A stretch of 64,000 bases of DNA from Frateuria edaphi (GTDB taxonomy: Bacteria > Pseudomonadota > Gammaproteobacteria > Xanthomonadales > Rhodanobacteraceae): the NCBI RefSeq assembly GCF_021117405.1, contig NZ_CP088251.1, positions 2,170,001-2,234,000 on the forward strand, in the 5' to 3' direction. The position numbers and the translations under genes were made by a program. A model generated the notes under the pieces. The model was not told the origin of the DNA and did no database searches. It saw only the letters and a list, made by a program, of their open reading frames with translations. Shown one piece after another: positions 10,101-21,275 of this stretch (position 1 is its first letter; each line of letters opens with the position of its first letter).

Positions 10101-10113
10101 CCAACGCAAACGC

Positions 10114-12813
<2,700 letters not shown>

Positions 12814-12969
12814 GCCTTTGCAGGCGCGTTTTGGGCGCGACCGCGGTGTCCCGGCGAACGGCCGCGCATGGCGGTCGCACACAGGGTGGGTGCTACCGGG
12901 ACCCGGTCCAGGGTGCAGGCCTACCGCGCCGATGGGACCCGTGCGCGATGATGCGCGGAGCCCGGTACG

Positions 12970-13293
12970 TCAGGTTCCTTCCGCGATTCCGTGCCTGCGC
13001 TGGCGCAAGTGCACCACCAGGTTGTAGACCGAGACGAACACGGGGAAGAAATTGGAAAGAATGCCCACCGAGTCGTTCTTGCCGACCGTGAAGTAGGCAA
13101 GCAGCAGCGCACTCCCGAATACCGACAGCCACCAGAACGCCAGGGGCATCACCACCCGCTTGTACTTGCGCGTGTAATACAGCTGCACGAACCAGCGGCT
13201 GGTGAACATGAAGGTGCCGACGAAACCGACCAGCTTCCATGGCGTCAGTTGGAAATGCTGCAGCGCGTGCAGGATGGGAGCGAAAAGGTCCAT
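12970..13293 (-). CDS. LAB_N domain membrane protein (lipid-A-disaccharide synthase N-terminal-like)
   Basis: Small integral membrane protein of 107 residues with three predicted helices (about 20-38, 55-73 and 80-98). The motif FVGTFMFTSRWFVQLYYTRK followed by a polar loop and PLAFWWLSVFGS is characteristic of the stand-alone LAB_N family (PF07578). Such proteins are often found near glycolipid or lipid A glycosyltransferases, but none is adjacent here. The start at 13293 (MDLFAPILHALQHF) is chosen because the 13 residues upstream are not conserved-looking. No enzymatic role can be assigned. Confidence 0.75.
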   Translation of the reverse strand: MDLFAPILHALQHFQLTPWKLVGFVGTFMFTSRWFVQLYYTRKYKRVVMPLAFWWLSVFGSALLLAYFTVGKNDSVGILSNFFPVFVSVYNLVVHLRQRRHGIAEGT

Positions 13294-13356
13294 GGGATCG
13301 GCGCCTGCCTGAAAGGCGGGCATTCTAACCAACGCCGCCTTGGTTCGACGTGGCCA

Positions 13357-13385
13357 TTGACCACACCTGCAAGCCCCCGTATAGT
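13357..13385 (+). promoter_or_regulatory. Promoter of tRNA-Val
   Basis: TTGACC (13357-13362), 17-base spacer, TATAGT (13380-13385): five of six consensus matches in each box. Transcription would begin about eight bases before the mature 5' end at 13400. Confidence 0.75.
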
Positions 13386-13399
13386 TGCGCGCTCTCGGC

Positions 13400-13474
13400 G
13401 GGCGATTAGCTCAGCGGTAGAGCACTGCCTTCACACGGCAGGTGTCGCAAGTTCGATCCTTGCATCGCCCACCA
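13400..13474 (+). tRNA. tRNA-Val (anticodon CAC)
   Basis: A complete cloverleaf can be drawn: acceptor GGGCGAT pairs with ATCGCCC; D-arm GCTC/GAGC; anticodon stem CTGCC/GGCAG with loop TTCACAC, anticodon CAC; T-stem GCAAG/CTTGC with TTCGATC loop; discriminator A and encoded CCA. It reads GUG valine codons. It is flanked by a strong promoter and a terminator. Confidence 0.95.
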
Positions 13475-13482
13475 CGCATAAA

Positions 13483-13509
13483 AAAAACCCGGCCTCGCGC
13501 CGGGTTTTT
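13483..13509. terminator. Bidirectional terminator (tRNA-Val / minor pilin operon)
   Basis: A run, ACCCGGC, five-base loop, GCCGGGT, T run. It lies between tRNA-Val (plus) and the end of fimT (13533, minus) and can serve both directions. Confidence 0.85.
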
Positions 13510-13532
13510 CTTTAGGTGCTCCCGAACACCTG

Positions 13533-14120
13533 TCAGCCGCCGCAACTGCCTCCGACGGCGATCGGACGGATCGTGGCCCGGCCGGACGAAGACAACAGCA
13601 GTTCAGAGCCGGGCACGGCCTGCGTGCTCTCTCCGACGGTGTCGTCTCCGGACTTGGAGCAGATCAGGAAATGCAGTGGCTGGTCACCCACCACCGACCC
13701 TTGCTGGTTGAAACCGACGTCGTCTACCGCCGCGCCGGTGTCGTCGACCAGGAGGATGCTGATGCCTGACTGGGCCTGCGTGACGCGTTGCACCTCGTCC
13801 GCCGCGCTGAACGTGGCGGTCGGCCCCGGTGCGGTCTCGCGATAGACCACCCACCCCCCCTCGAACGCGTTGGAGCCGGTGCAGGCGGTGCCGTCCGTGC
13901 TGCCGCAGATTTCCGTGACCACCCGCCGCGTGATGGCGTCGTTGCGGGCGTACTGCAGGTCGGCCAGGATCGCATTGGACTGCGACGTGACCGCATTGCG
14001 CCGCGCGAAGCTGCGAAAGTTGGGCAGCGCGATGCTCGTCAGGATGGCGAGCACGACGATGGCGACCATCAGCTCGATCAGGCTGAAGCCGCGTGCCGCC
14101 CTGGATGCCTGCATGCTCAT
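13533..14120 (-). CDS. fimT: Type IV pilus minor pilin FimT/GspH family
   Basis: 195-residue pseudopilin that helps prime type IV pilus assembly from the inner membrane. It has a class III signal: after AARG the mature protein begins FSLIELMVAIVVLAILTSIA, with Glu5 at the family position. The rest is a GspH-type globular domain with a Cys pair near ICGSTDGTACTG and a C-terminal SCGG. The start ATG at 14120 overlaps the stop of the DUF4124 gene (ATGA). This is the last gene of the minor pilin operon, whereas in many relatives fimT or fimU is first. Confidence 0.88.
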   Translation of the reverse strand: MSMQASRAARGFSLIELMVAIVVLAILTSIALPNFRSFARRNAVTSQSNAILADLQYARNDAITRRVVTEICGSTDGTACTGSNAFEGGWVVYRETAPGPTATFSAADEVQRVTQAQSGISILLVDDTGAAVDDVGFNQQGSVVGDQPLHFLICSKSGDDTVGESTQAVPGSELLLSSSGRATIRPIAVGGSCGG

Positions 14121-14551
14121 GGTTTGCTCCCCGCACCGCAGAACTGTGAAATTCGCTGCCGGGCGCGCAGCTTGGCTTGCCCACGCTGTTCGGCGTCAAG
14201 CTTGGTGGCCGCGTCCGGACTGCCACCGCTTACCACCATGCGGTTCTGTTCCAGCAGTTTCAGGTCATTGCGGGCGGCTTCGCACGAGTGCTGGCGGTAG
14301 GCCGCCTGCGCCTTTTCAAGCTCTGCCGAAGGCTCGGTAGGCACGTCCGGCGGCGGCGGTGCCGGGGCAGCCTGGCTGCCCTCCTGTCCCTCGAGCACAA
14401 GCGCTTTGGCCTTGTGGCCCGGCGGCGGCGAGGCGCTGAAGTGGACCGTGCCGCTGGCGTCGGTCCACTTGTAGTAGGTGCCGTCCTGCGCCACGGCGGC
14501 GAGGCACAGCGACGCGGCCACACAGCCGATCAGAAGCCTGGCGCGAACCAT
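14117..14551 (-). CDS. Secreted DUF4124 protein in the pilin operon
   Basis: 144 residues. A signal peptide occupies about residues 1-22 (MVRARLLIGCVAASLCLAAV), followed by a DUF4124 motif, TYYKWTDASGTVHFSASPPP. After that comes a proline-rich linker (PAPPPPDVP), then a helical segment with two cysteines (HSCEAARND, ISQFCGAG). DUF4124 proteins are periplasmic or cell-surface small proteins of unknown role. Translational coupling on both sides (three bases after pilE stop, four-base overlap with fimT) suggests a function in pilus assembly or its periplasmic support, which is inference. Start 14551 is preferred over the in-frame 14638 because it begins the signal peptide. Confidence 0.8.
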   Translation of the reverse strand: MVRARLLIGCVAASLCLAAVAQDGTYYKWTDASGTVHFSASPPPGHKAKALVLEGQEGSQAAPAPPPPDVPTEPSAELEKAQAAYRQHSCEAARNDLKLLEQNRMVVSGGSPDAATKLDAEQRGQAKLRARQRISQFCGAGSKP

Positions 14552-14553
14552 GC

Positions 14554-14970
14554 TCAGCGTCCCCAGCATGCCGGGTCGTTGGCGGTGGTACCGGTCGACC
14601 CCTGTCGCCCCGCCTGGTCCAGCGTGAACGTCTGGCACTGCGCGTCGTCCCTCTTCTGCGTTCCGGTGGCACTGGCCACGATCTTGAAGGTCGTGCTCGA
14701 GGTACTGGCTGGGTCGACTTCCACCGTGTAGTAGGTGCCCGCGATGGAACTGTTGGCACCCAGTTGGGTCAGGTCGTCGGTATACGCGTTGTTGCTGTAC
14801 AGGTAACGCTCCTGCCTGGCGGCCAGGTCGGTCACCGCACGTTGCGCGTCGACGCGGTGGGAACGCACCGCGTACCTGCGGTAGGACGGAACCGCGATGG
14901 ACGCCAGGATCGCGATGATGACCAGCACGATCATCATCTCCATCAGCGTAAAACCCTGCTGCCTGCGCAT
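14554..14970 (-). CDS. pilE: Type IV minor pilin PilE
   Basis: 138-residue type IV pilin-like protein. Leader MRRQQG is cut before FTLMEMMIVLVIIAILASIA (Glu5 present), followed by VPSYRRYAVRSHRVDAQRA and a small globular domain closed by a C-terminal cysteine loop (AQCQTFTLDQ ... DPACWGR). The ATG at 14970 is preceded by AGGAG at seven-base spacing, which decides the start against 15000. It lies ten bases after the pilY1 stop in the same transcript. Its position in the pilVWXY1 operon identifies it as the minor pilin PilE rather than the major pilin PilA. Confidence 0.9.
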   Translation of the reverse strand: MRRQQGFTLMEMMIVLVIIAILASIAVPSYRRYAVRSHRVDAQRAVTDLAARQERYLYSNNAYTDDLTQLGANSSIAGTYYTVEVDPASTSSTTFKIVASATGTQKRDDAQCQTFTLDQAGRQGSTGTTANDPACWGR

Positions 14971-14980
14971 GCGGCGCTCC

Positions 14981-17900
14981 TTATTTGTCCAGCGGTTCAT
15001 GCCAGGATACCTCGCTGCTGAGCACCGACTTGAGGGTGGTGATCTCCTTGCAGATGATCGCGCCCGTGGACGTCTGTACGCAGGCGGTCAACTTACTCTT
15101 ACCGGTGCCTTCGCCTACGTGCAGGCTCGGCGGCGCCGGCAGGCCCGGCCCCAGGTCGGTGGACTTGTTCACTGCATCCTTCCCACCACTGGGTGTGGTG
15201 CCGAAGAACTGTTCCGTCGGGCTTGCCGTACCACTCTTGTAGTTGAGGCCATAGAGCGCGCCGCGGCCCACGTCGGTACAGGTGTCCGTGCCCGGGAAGA
15301 ACGTGGTGGTGAGCAACACGCCGCCGAGAAGGCCCTGTGCGCTGACCACACGCTCGGCCGGCGTCTTGTCGGTGGTGGTGGTCGGCGCGGTCAGCTCCTG
15401 GTACCAGCCCAGGCGATTGACCGAATCGAAGCTGCCCAACAGCTTGTCGAACGTGTCGATGTTGGTGCCGCTGTCGTCGGTTGCGCCGCTCACCGAGTCG
15501 TCGGTGAACACCTTGATGCCGGTGACATCCAGCAGGTCGGACATCGCCAACGGCAAGTTGTCGCACAAACCGCTGGTCTTGCCGCTATCGCACTGCCGGT
15601 CACTGGCAGACAGCAATGACGTGTCGATGAGTCCCACGATTTTCTGCTGCGCAGTCGAGGCCAGATCGGTCTTGGTGTAGGCACGCCCGGTGCCGAAGAA
15701 CACCATGGGCGCGCCGCGGTCGTTTCGGCCTACCGTCGGGCGGACGGTGATCGGCAGGTCCAGGTCCGAAATGACTCGCTGCGGCATCCAGTTGTCCGGG
15801 TCCGGATCGGGTTTGCCGTCACTAATGAAGCTCAGCTTCCATAGCGAACCGCCGAAGTCGTTGGCCCCCTGGTCCTGCACGCTGCCGAAGTAGAGCCCTT
15901 CCGAACGGCCGTCCAGGTTGTAGTCCGAGGCGATCAGGTCGCCCGCGAAACTCTTGACGCCCGGGGTCGGTTCGGCAGTCGTCGCGCCGATGGTGGCCAG
16001 GTCGAAGGTCTTTGCCGGCGTGGACGAACGCATTGTGGACGTCAGGTCTTCCAGGTCGTAGGCACGGATCTTCAGAGACGTGGTCGCCACGGCGTTGCCG
16101 CCCTCGGTTTTGCCCACGCCGCCGTTGTCCGTCGTGCCCGAACCGGTGAAGAGGAAGAACTTGTTCGGGCTGCCGGAGGTGTTGTCGCGGAAGATCGCTG
16201 CCGCGGGGATCGACGAGGTGTACGTGTCGACCACCTTGGTGATGTCCGCACACGACGGCACGGCAGCACTCGTACCGCACTTGAGGTCGGTACCCGAGAG
16301 CGTGGTATTGGTCAGCTCGGCCAACAACACTGGCGCCTTCTCCGGGTTGGTCACGTCCAGCACGACGTAGGCAGAGAAAGAGTTCTGCGTGGCCGTGGTG
16401 CTGTCGGTCGCGGTATTGACCGAGATCGGACCGCCACCGAAGCGGAACGGCACGATCAGGATGGTGCCCCAGCCGTCCGGATGGTCGGTGTCGTCGGCAA
16501 ACACCTTCACGTCCTGGGCGATCGGGCTGCCGTCGACGTAGAAGTTGTGCTTGTAGTCGGGGTCGGCCAGCCAGCGCAGGTGCGGCAGCAGGTTGCCCGG
16601 CACATAGGCCCACAGCTCGCCGCCCAGTGGATCGGCCGTCACCGTCTGGGTGGTGTCGGTCGGGGTCAGCTGCAGCTTCTGCTCCTTCGCGTTGTAGAAG
16701 CCGCCGTTGAAGGCGTGCAGCATGCCGTCATTGGCGCCTACGTACACCACCTGGCGGCGGCTGCGGTAGTGGTCGCGGAACGTGCCGTAGCTGGTATCGC
16801 CGTACAGCAGGTCGAACGCCTCGGACGGGGTACCCACCACCACCGGCGTCGAGTCCACGATGTCACCCAAACGCAGGGTGCGCAGCGTGCCGTCGTTGTT
16901 GTAGTCGACCGTGCGCGAGCGCCACAGCGCGGTGCCCTGACTGTCCTTGTCGGCCACTTCGTAACCGCGGATCCAGGCCACGATGCGCTTGGCCACCGAA
17001 GGGTCGGCCGTGTTGAGGTAGCGGAAATTGCCGGTGCTGGTCGTGGTCGTGGTGCCACCGGATTTGCTGGTGCTCTGACTGCCGTAGAAACCGCTGCCCG
17101 CGCTGGTGCCGCTGAACACGAACGGCTGCTGCTCGTTGGCATCGACCACGCCGTCGTGATCGGCGTCGATCCAGGTGAAGATGTAGCGCCCGCCGCTGGT
17201 CAACCCGGTGTAGCTGCGGTTGCTGCTGGTGAGGTCGGTGGTGTTCACGCCGGTGTTGAACCCGGTGGCCCACAGCTGCTCCTGCGCGCTCCAGACGGTC
17301 CTCAACTCATCGAGTCCGTGATCGGTGATGGTGGCCTTGGTCTTGTCGAAGATCGTCACCGGCGAGCCGTCGGCGCTACCGGGCATGATTTCCCGGTGGA
17401 ACTTGGTCTGCCCGTCGTTGGGGTCGTAGTAGAACTCGATCACCGGGTCGACGTCGTAGCCATCGAGCGTGGCCACGCCGCTGGAGAGACCGTTGCCGTT
17501 CTCGCGGAGCCGGCCGAAGCTGTCGGTCCACAGGCCGTTGAGCGTGCCGTTCCAGTCGGCTGCGCGCTCGTTGGCGTCCTTGCGCTCGGCCTGGTAGAGC
17601 GCCTGGTAGACCAGGCCCACGCCCTTGGCGCTGTTGGCCACCACCGCCGCGGCCGTACCGGAGCCGGCGCGCTTGAGGATGGCGTCGAACGTGCGCGACA
17701 GGCGATCGGAAAGCTGTGCCGGGTTGCGCACCAGGAAGTAGTTGTCGGGAATGCCGTCCTGTCCGGCCGCGCCCGTGTCGTTGACGATGGCGTCCCATTC
17801 AGCCGAATCGGCACGGTCGGGCTTGTTGTCGGCGTTCTGGTCGGCGAAGCCGCCGTACTTGGCCGCGAAGAACAGCGGGTTCTCCAACGGAAGCTGTTCG

Positions 17901-20578
17901 GCCGGACCGGTGCTGTACTTCTCCACGGAAGGCTGCGTCCAACTGCGCGCACCGCCGTAATCGCCGAACAGCAGGCTGCCATTGGTATTGCCCGGACGCA
18001 GCACGGTGAACTTCACGCCGCTCACGTCCTGATTGCCGCTGTTGAAGGCGCCGGCGGTCGTGTAGCCAACCTGCAACGCGTTGCCTGCATAGGCCGACAG
18101 CGACTCAGTACGGACCAGGATCTGGCTTTCCTGGGTCGACTTGACGTTGTTGCAGGCGTTCGACGTGGTCCCTTCGCAGATGTCGGCCGTGCCGTCCTTG
18201 TTGCCGTCGTAGCTGCAGCCGCTGCCCTTGCAGAAGGTCAGCATCTCGACCACGTCATTATCGTGGTCGTTACCCCACTGGGAATCTTCCCAGGTGATGG
18301 TGAAGCTGCCGCTGATCGGTTCGCCATTGGCGTCGAGTGTGTACGGCAGGCCAAACACGTGACAGGGCGCGCTGGAACCGCCGCAGCTACCTGCGTTCTT
18401 GGGTGACTGGTTGCTCACTACTCTGAGCCAATCGCTCTGCGAGAGCGTGGTCGAGGTCCGGGTACCGATCGTCAGGTTGCCCAGGTAGCAGCTGCGCCAG
18501 CCGTTGGCACTGTTGAGGCTGGCCGAACCGTCGTTGTTCGCTTGGCAGGCCGGCGTGATGGTGATCAGGTCGGTCGTGCTGGCACTGGCGCGCACGCTGA
18601 TCTGGAAGGTCGGCAGGGTTTCGGCCAGCGCGATCGCGTAGGTCTGCACCTTGGTCTTGCCGGGTTTGGACGGACGAAGGTCCGGGCGCATGTCGTTGGT
18701 CCAGGCCTCGTAGGCCAGACCAGCGAGTTGATAGCCGCCCTCCAGCGAAGGGATGTCCGGGCAGATGCCGAAGGTGGTCGAAAGATCGGCGATGAATTTC
18801 GGCGTGCAGACGTCCTGGTAGGTCGTGGACGTAAGCGCGCCCACGCGGCCGACCAGGTACTTGGGCGGTTTGCCGCTCAGCGCACCGGAAAGATCCTCGT
18901 TGATGCCCACGTCGGTAGTGGCCGCGTTCGCCTGCTTGGGCAGGCCCTCGACCGTGGGAATCTGGTCACTGTCGAACGAGTTCAGACCCGTGGAGATCAG
19001 CACGATGCTGCAGTTGGCGCAGTAGGCGTTGCCGCCCTGGCTGGGGTCGCGGTAGGGATCGAGCCAGCTCGCCCGCGGCAGGCCGGTGATGATGCTCGCA
19101 TCACTGACGTTGAACGTACTGGTCGCGGACTTGCCCTTGATGTAGCGCAGGGCTTCGGCATACATCTCGGCGAGCGGGTTGCCCGAATCCTTGCAGTTGT
19201 ATGCCGTGGTGTTGCCGCTGGCGCCATCCGGATCGAGCAGGTGGCCGTTGGCACCCTTCACGTCGCGCTGCAGGATGCCGTAGGTGTTGCAGTCGGAGTA
19301 GACGTCGTTGGACGGATCCCACGAGGTGAGGCGGAAGCGCCGGAGCGTATTGATGATGCCTTCGTTGCCGTCCGCCTGGTTGCAGAACTGTCCCGTCTGC
19401 AGGTTGATCTCGTCGACCTTGCCGGCAGTGTTGGAGCACGCGGTACCGGGCACGTTGCCGGCCAGCAGGCCGATGTTCCGGCGCAGCATGCCGCCCGCAC
19501 GGGGCGCGCTGTAGGTGCCGGTGATCAGGCCGAAGCGCATCTCGCCATTCTGACCGTAGCGCTGCAGCAGCCCGTAGGGCTTGTAGTGGGTTGCCGTGGT
19601 GCCGTCGCTCTTGGTTTCGACGTACGCCTTGCAGAAGCTTTCGCGCACCGCGCTGCTGCTGGGATCGCAGACTTCCACGCGCACGGTGTAGACGTAGTTG
19701 CCCAGGCCGTCGCTGGTCTTGGAGGGCGAATCGGACTTGTTGATGTCCGCGCCGCTCTGGGTGATGTCCTCGCGCCAGCGGCACTGCTCACGGGCGGTCG
19801 AGGCCCACTCCGAATACGCGCCCTTGGCCACGCGCAACTGCGGCGCGCCGGTGAGGGTCGGCGTCACGTTGCACATCGACAGGCCGTTGCTGCTGGTGTC
19901 CGAGGTAGTGAACGGCGTGAACGAATTGACGTCGGTACCCAGGTATACCTTCGACCAGGCGTGCAGGTCGCTGGGGATGTAGGCGCGTTCCAGCACCGTC
20001 CTGTCGGCATCGTCGGTGGACCGGTTGCCGCCGTACAGCACGTAGCGCAACACGTCGATACGGCTCATCGCGGCCCAGTTCAGGAAGTTGCCGCTCCAGG
20101 TCTTGCCGTCGCACTCGTGCGCCTTGCCGTTGCCATTGGCATCCGTGGCCGCCGCGGAGGCCTTGAACTGGCCGCTGCCGTACCCGTAGCAGAGGTTGGG
20201 ATCGAAGTAACCGGAGTAATCGAACTTGTCCTGGTAGGTGATATCGACCACGCCGTCGTTGTTCAGGTCGGTGTAGTCGGTATAGGCCTTGATGTAGAGC
20301 TGCTCGTCGCGCGACATCACCAGCATCACCAGCGGCGGGACGGCGCCGACGTTGAGCAGCGGGTAAGCGGTGTAGTTGTCGGCGTTTGACTTGTCGCCGT
20401 TGCTGGTGGTCGAAATCGGCGCGTCCAGCCCTACCGGCGTGGAAGTGGTGCCGCCACCGCTGCCGCTTCCGCCTGAGCCGCTGCCCGCGCGCGCCACCGG
20501 CACGACGCTGATGCCCGCCGTCAGCGTGATGAGGAACAGCGCCGCGATCGTGCGCAAGGATGCGTGGAGGGTTCGCAT
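14981..20578 (-). CDS. pilY1: Type IV pilus tip adhesin/assembly protein PilY1, oversized
   Basis: 1,865 residues; Pseudomonas PilY1 is about 1,160. Signal peptide of about 32 residues (ending near VPVARA), then a Gly/Ser linker. The N-terminal about 1,200 residues are extracellular and cysteine-containing. The C-terminal part is the PilC/PilY1 beta-propeller (PF05567), recognisable from VVYVGANDGMLHAFNGG near residue 1280 and ELWAYVPGNLLPHLRWLA. Four Asp-rich EF-hand-like loops are visible: DLNNDGVVD from residue 104, DGNKDGTAD from 791, DQNADNKPD from 913 and DADHDGVVD from 1138. PilY1 controls pilus extension/retraction and surface sensing in a calcium-dependent way. The start MRTLHASLRT at 20578 is chosen for its signal peptide. 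It is the fourth gene in the operon, 19 bases after pilX. Confidence 0.92.
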   Translation of the reverse strand: MRTLHASLRTIAALFLITLTAGISVVPVARAGSGSGGSGSGGGTTSTPVGLDAPISTTSNGDKSNADNYTAYPLLNVGAVPPLVMLVMSRDEQLYIKAYTDYTDLNNDGVVDITYQDKFDYSGYFDPNLCYGYGSGQFKASAAATDANGNGKAHECDGKTWSGNFLNWAAMSRIDVLRYVLYGGNRSTDDADRTVLERAYIPSDLHAWSKVYLGTDVNSFTPFTTSDTSSNGLSMCNVTPTLTGAPQLRVAKGAYSEWASTAREQCRWREDITQSGADINKSDSPSKTSDGLGNYVYTVRVEVCDPSSSAVRESFCKAYVETKSDGTTATHYKPYGLLQRYGQNGEMRFGLITGTYSAPRAGGMLRRNIGLLAGNVPGTACSNTAGKVDEINLQTGQFCNQADGNEGIINTLRRFRLTSWDPSNDVYSDCNTYGILQRDVKGANGHLLDPDGASGNTTAYNCKDSGNPLAEMYAEALRYIKGKSATSTFNVSDASIITGLPRASWLDPYRDPSQGGNAYCANCSIVLISTGLNSFDSDQIPTVEGLPKQANAATTDVGINEDLSGALSGKPPKYLVGRVGALTSTTYQDVCTPKFIADLSTTFGICPDIPSLEGGYQLAGLAYEAWTNDMRPDLRPSKPGKTKVQTYAIALAETLPTFQISVRASASTTDLITITPACQANNDGSASLNSANGWRSCYLGNLTIGTRTSTTLSQSDWLRVVSNQSPKNAGSCGGSSAPCHVFGLPYTLDANGEPISGSFTITWEDSQWGNDHDNDVVEMLTFCKGSGCSYDGNKDGTADICEGTTSNACNNVKSTQESQILVRTESLSAYAGNALQVGYTTAGAFNSGNQDVSGVKFTVLRPGNTNGSLLFGDYGGARSWTQPSVEKYSTGPAEQLPLENPLFFAAKYGGFADQNADNKPDRADSAEWDAIVNDTGAAGQDGIPDNYFLVRNPAQLSDRLSRTFDAILKRAGSGTAAAVVANSAKGVGLVYQALYQAERKDANERAADWNGTLNGLWTDSFGRLRENGNGLSSGVATLDGYDVDPVIEFYYDPNDGQTKFHREIMPGSADGSPVTIFDKTKATITDHGLDELRTVWSAQEQLWATGFNTGVNTTDLTSSNRSYTGLTSGGRYIFTWIDADHDGVVDANEQQPFVFSGTSAGSGFYGSQSTSKSGGTTTTTSTGNFRYLNTADPSVAKRIVAWIRGYEVADKDSQGTALWRSRTVDYNNDGTLRTLRLGDIVDSTPVVVGTPSEAFDLLYGDTSYGTFRDHYRSRRQVVYVGANDGMLHAFNGGFYNAKEQKLQLTPTDTTQTVTADPLGGELWAYVPGNLLPHLRWLADPDYKHNFYVDGSPIAQDVKVFADDTDHPDGWGTILIVPFRFGGGPISVNTATDSTTATQNSFSAYVVLDVTNPEKAPVLLAELTNTTLSGTDLKCGTSAAVPSCADITKVVDTYTSSIPAAAIFRDNTSGSPNKFFLFTGSGTTDNGGVGKTEGGNAVATTSLKIRAYDLEDLTSTMRSSTPAKTFDLATIGATTAEPTPGVKSFAGDLIASDYNLDGRSEGLYFGSVQDQGANDFGGSLWKLSFISDGKPDPDPDNWMPQRVISDLDLPITVRPTVGRNDRGAPMVFFGTGRAYTKTDLASTAQQKIVGLIDTSLLSASDRQCDSGKTSGLCDNLPLAMSDLLDVTGIKVFTDDSVSGATDDSGTNIDTFDKLLGSFDSVNRLGWYQELTAPTTTTDKTPAERVVSAQGLLGGVLLTTTFFPGTDTCTDVGRGALYGLNYKSGTASPTEQFFGTTPSGGKDAVNKSTDLGPGLPAPPSLHVGEGTGKSKLTACVQTSTGAIICKEITTLKSVLSSEVSWHEPLDK

Positions 20579-20597
20579 GGGATGTTTCCCTATTGCT

Positions 20598-21275
20598 TCA
20601 GTTGCGGATCGATTGGCGGTACTGGGCCATGGTGACGGCACGGCCGTCCCCCGGCACGGTGCCAACGCTCATCACTTCGAAATACATGCTGCCGCCACCG
20701 GCCGCGGCGCCACCGCCGATACCGCGGTAGCCGGCCGCCTGGGCGCCGCCGGAGCCTTCGGCGAGCACCGTGCCGTCGGGCACGATCGAGACCGTGGCGG
20801 TGATGTCGCGCGAACACCCGGTGCTGGTCACGTCGCACATCGACAGGATCGCGTCCGGGTGCCAGGTGTTGGTGTCGTAGCGGTTCTCGGCATCGAGCCC
20901 GCCGCAGCCCGGCTCCAGGTTGCCGTAGAACAGATCCACGTCGCCGGCGCAGTTCTTCTGCAGGCCGTTCTTGAAGACAGTCAGCATCTGGTTGGCCAGC
21001 TGGAAGTCGAAGTCATCGTCCGGCAACGTGCCGCCGAGCTGCTCGGGCCAGCCTCGCTGGAAGACATGCTCGTCGAACACGGAGATCGGGACGGAGCGCA
21101 GCGTCTCCGAAGCCTCGAACGCCTGCTGATGGCGGGCCACGTTGGTCACCAGGCGCATTTCCATCAAAGTGCCGCGCATGGCGATGACCGCCACCAGCGA
21201 GAGCACCACCAGAAAGACGAGGCCGACGAAGAGCGCGATGCCGCGCTGGCGGGAGCGGGTCATGTGCATGTTCAT
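20598..21275 (-). CDS. pilX: Type IV minor pilin-like PilX
   Basis: 225 residues. N-terminal PilX_N segment: MNMHMTRSRQRG followed by IALFVGLVFLVVLSLVAVIA, a hydrophobic helix without the usual mature-position Glu5, as is common for PilX. The globular part contains several cysteines and a glycine-rich stretch near residue 195 (GIGGGAAAGGG). The start codon overlaps the pilW stop (ATGA), which decides the start; the longer frame to 21521 only overlaps pilW. PilX belongs to the priming complex with PilV, PilW, PilE and PilY1. Confidence 0.88.
   Translation of the reverse strand: MNMHMTRSRQRGIALFVGLVFLVVLSLVAVIAMRGTLMEMRLVTNVARHQQAFEASETLRSVPISVFDEHVFQRGWPEQLGGTLPDDDFDFQLANQMLTVFKNGLQKNCAGDVDLFYGNLEPGCGGLDAENRYDTNTWHPDAILSMCDVTSTGCSRDITATVSIVPDGTVLAEGSGGAQAAGYRGIGGGAAAGGGSMYFEVMSVGTVPGDGRAVTMAQYRQSIRN

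Noticed and set aside
9901-10113. N-terminal extension of the second metH protein from 9901
   Set aside because: It would translate through the inverted repeat pair and overlap the end of the first metH gene. Conserved sequence starts at 10114.
16481-18406. Long plus-strand frames opposite pilY1 (also 18542-20389)
   Set aside because: Low-complexity Val/Gly/Ala/His translation without motifs. The minus strand encodes the propeller and signal peptide of PilY1.
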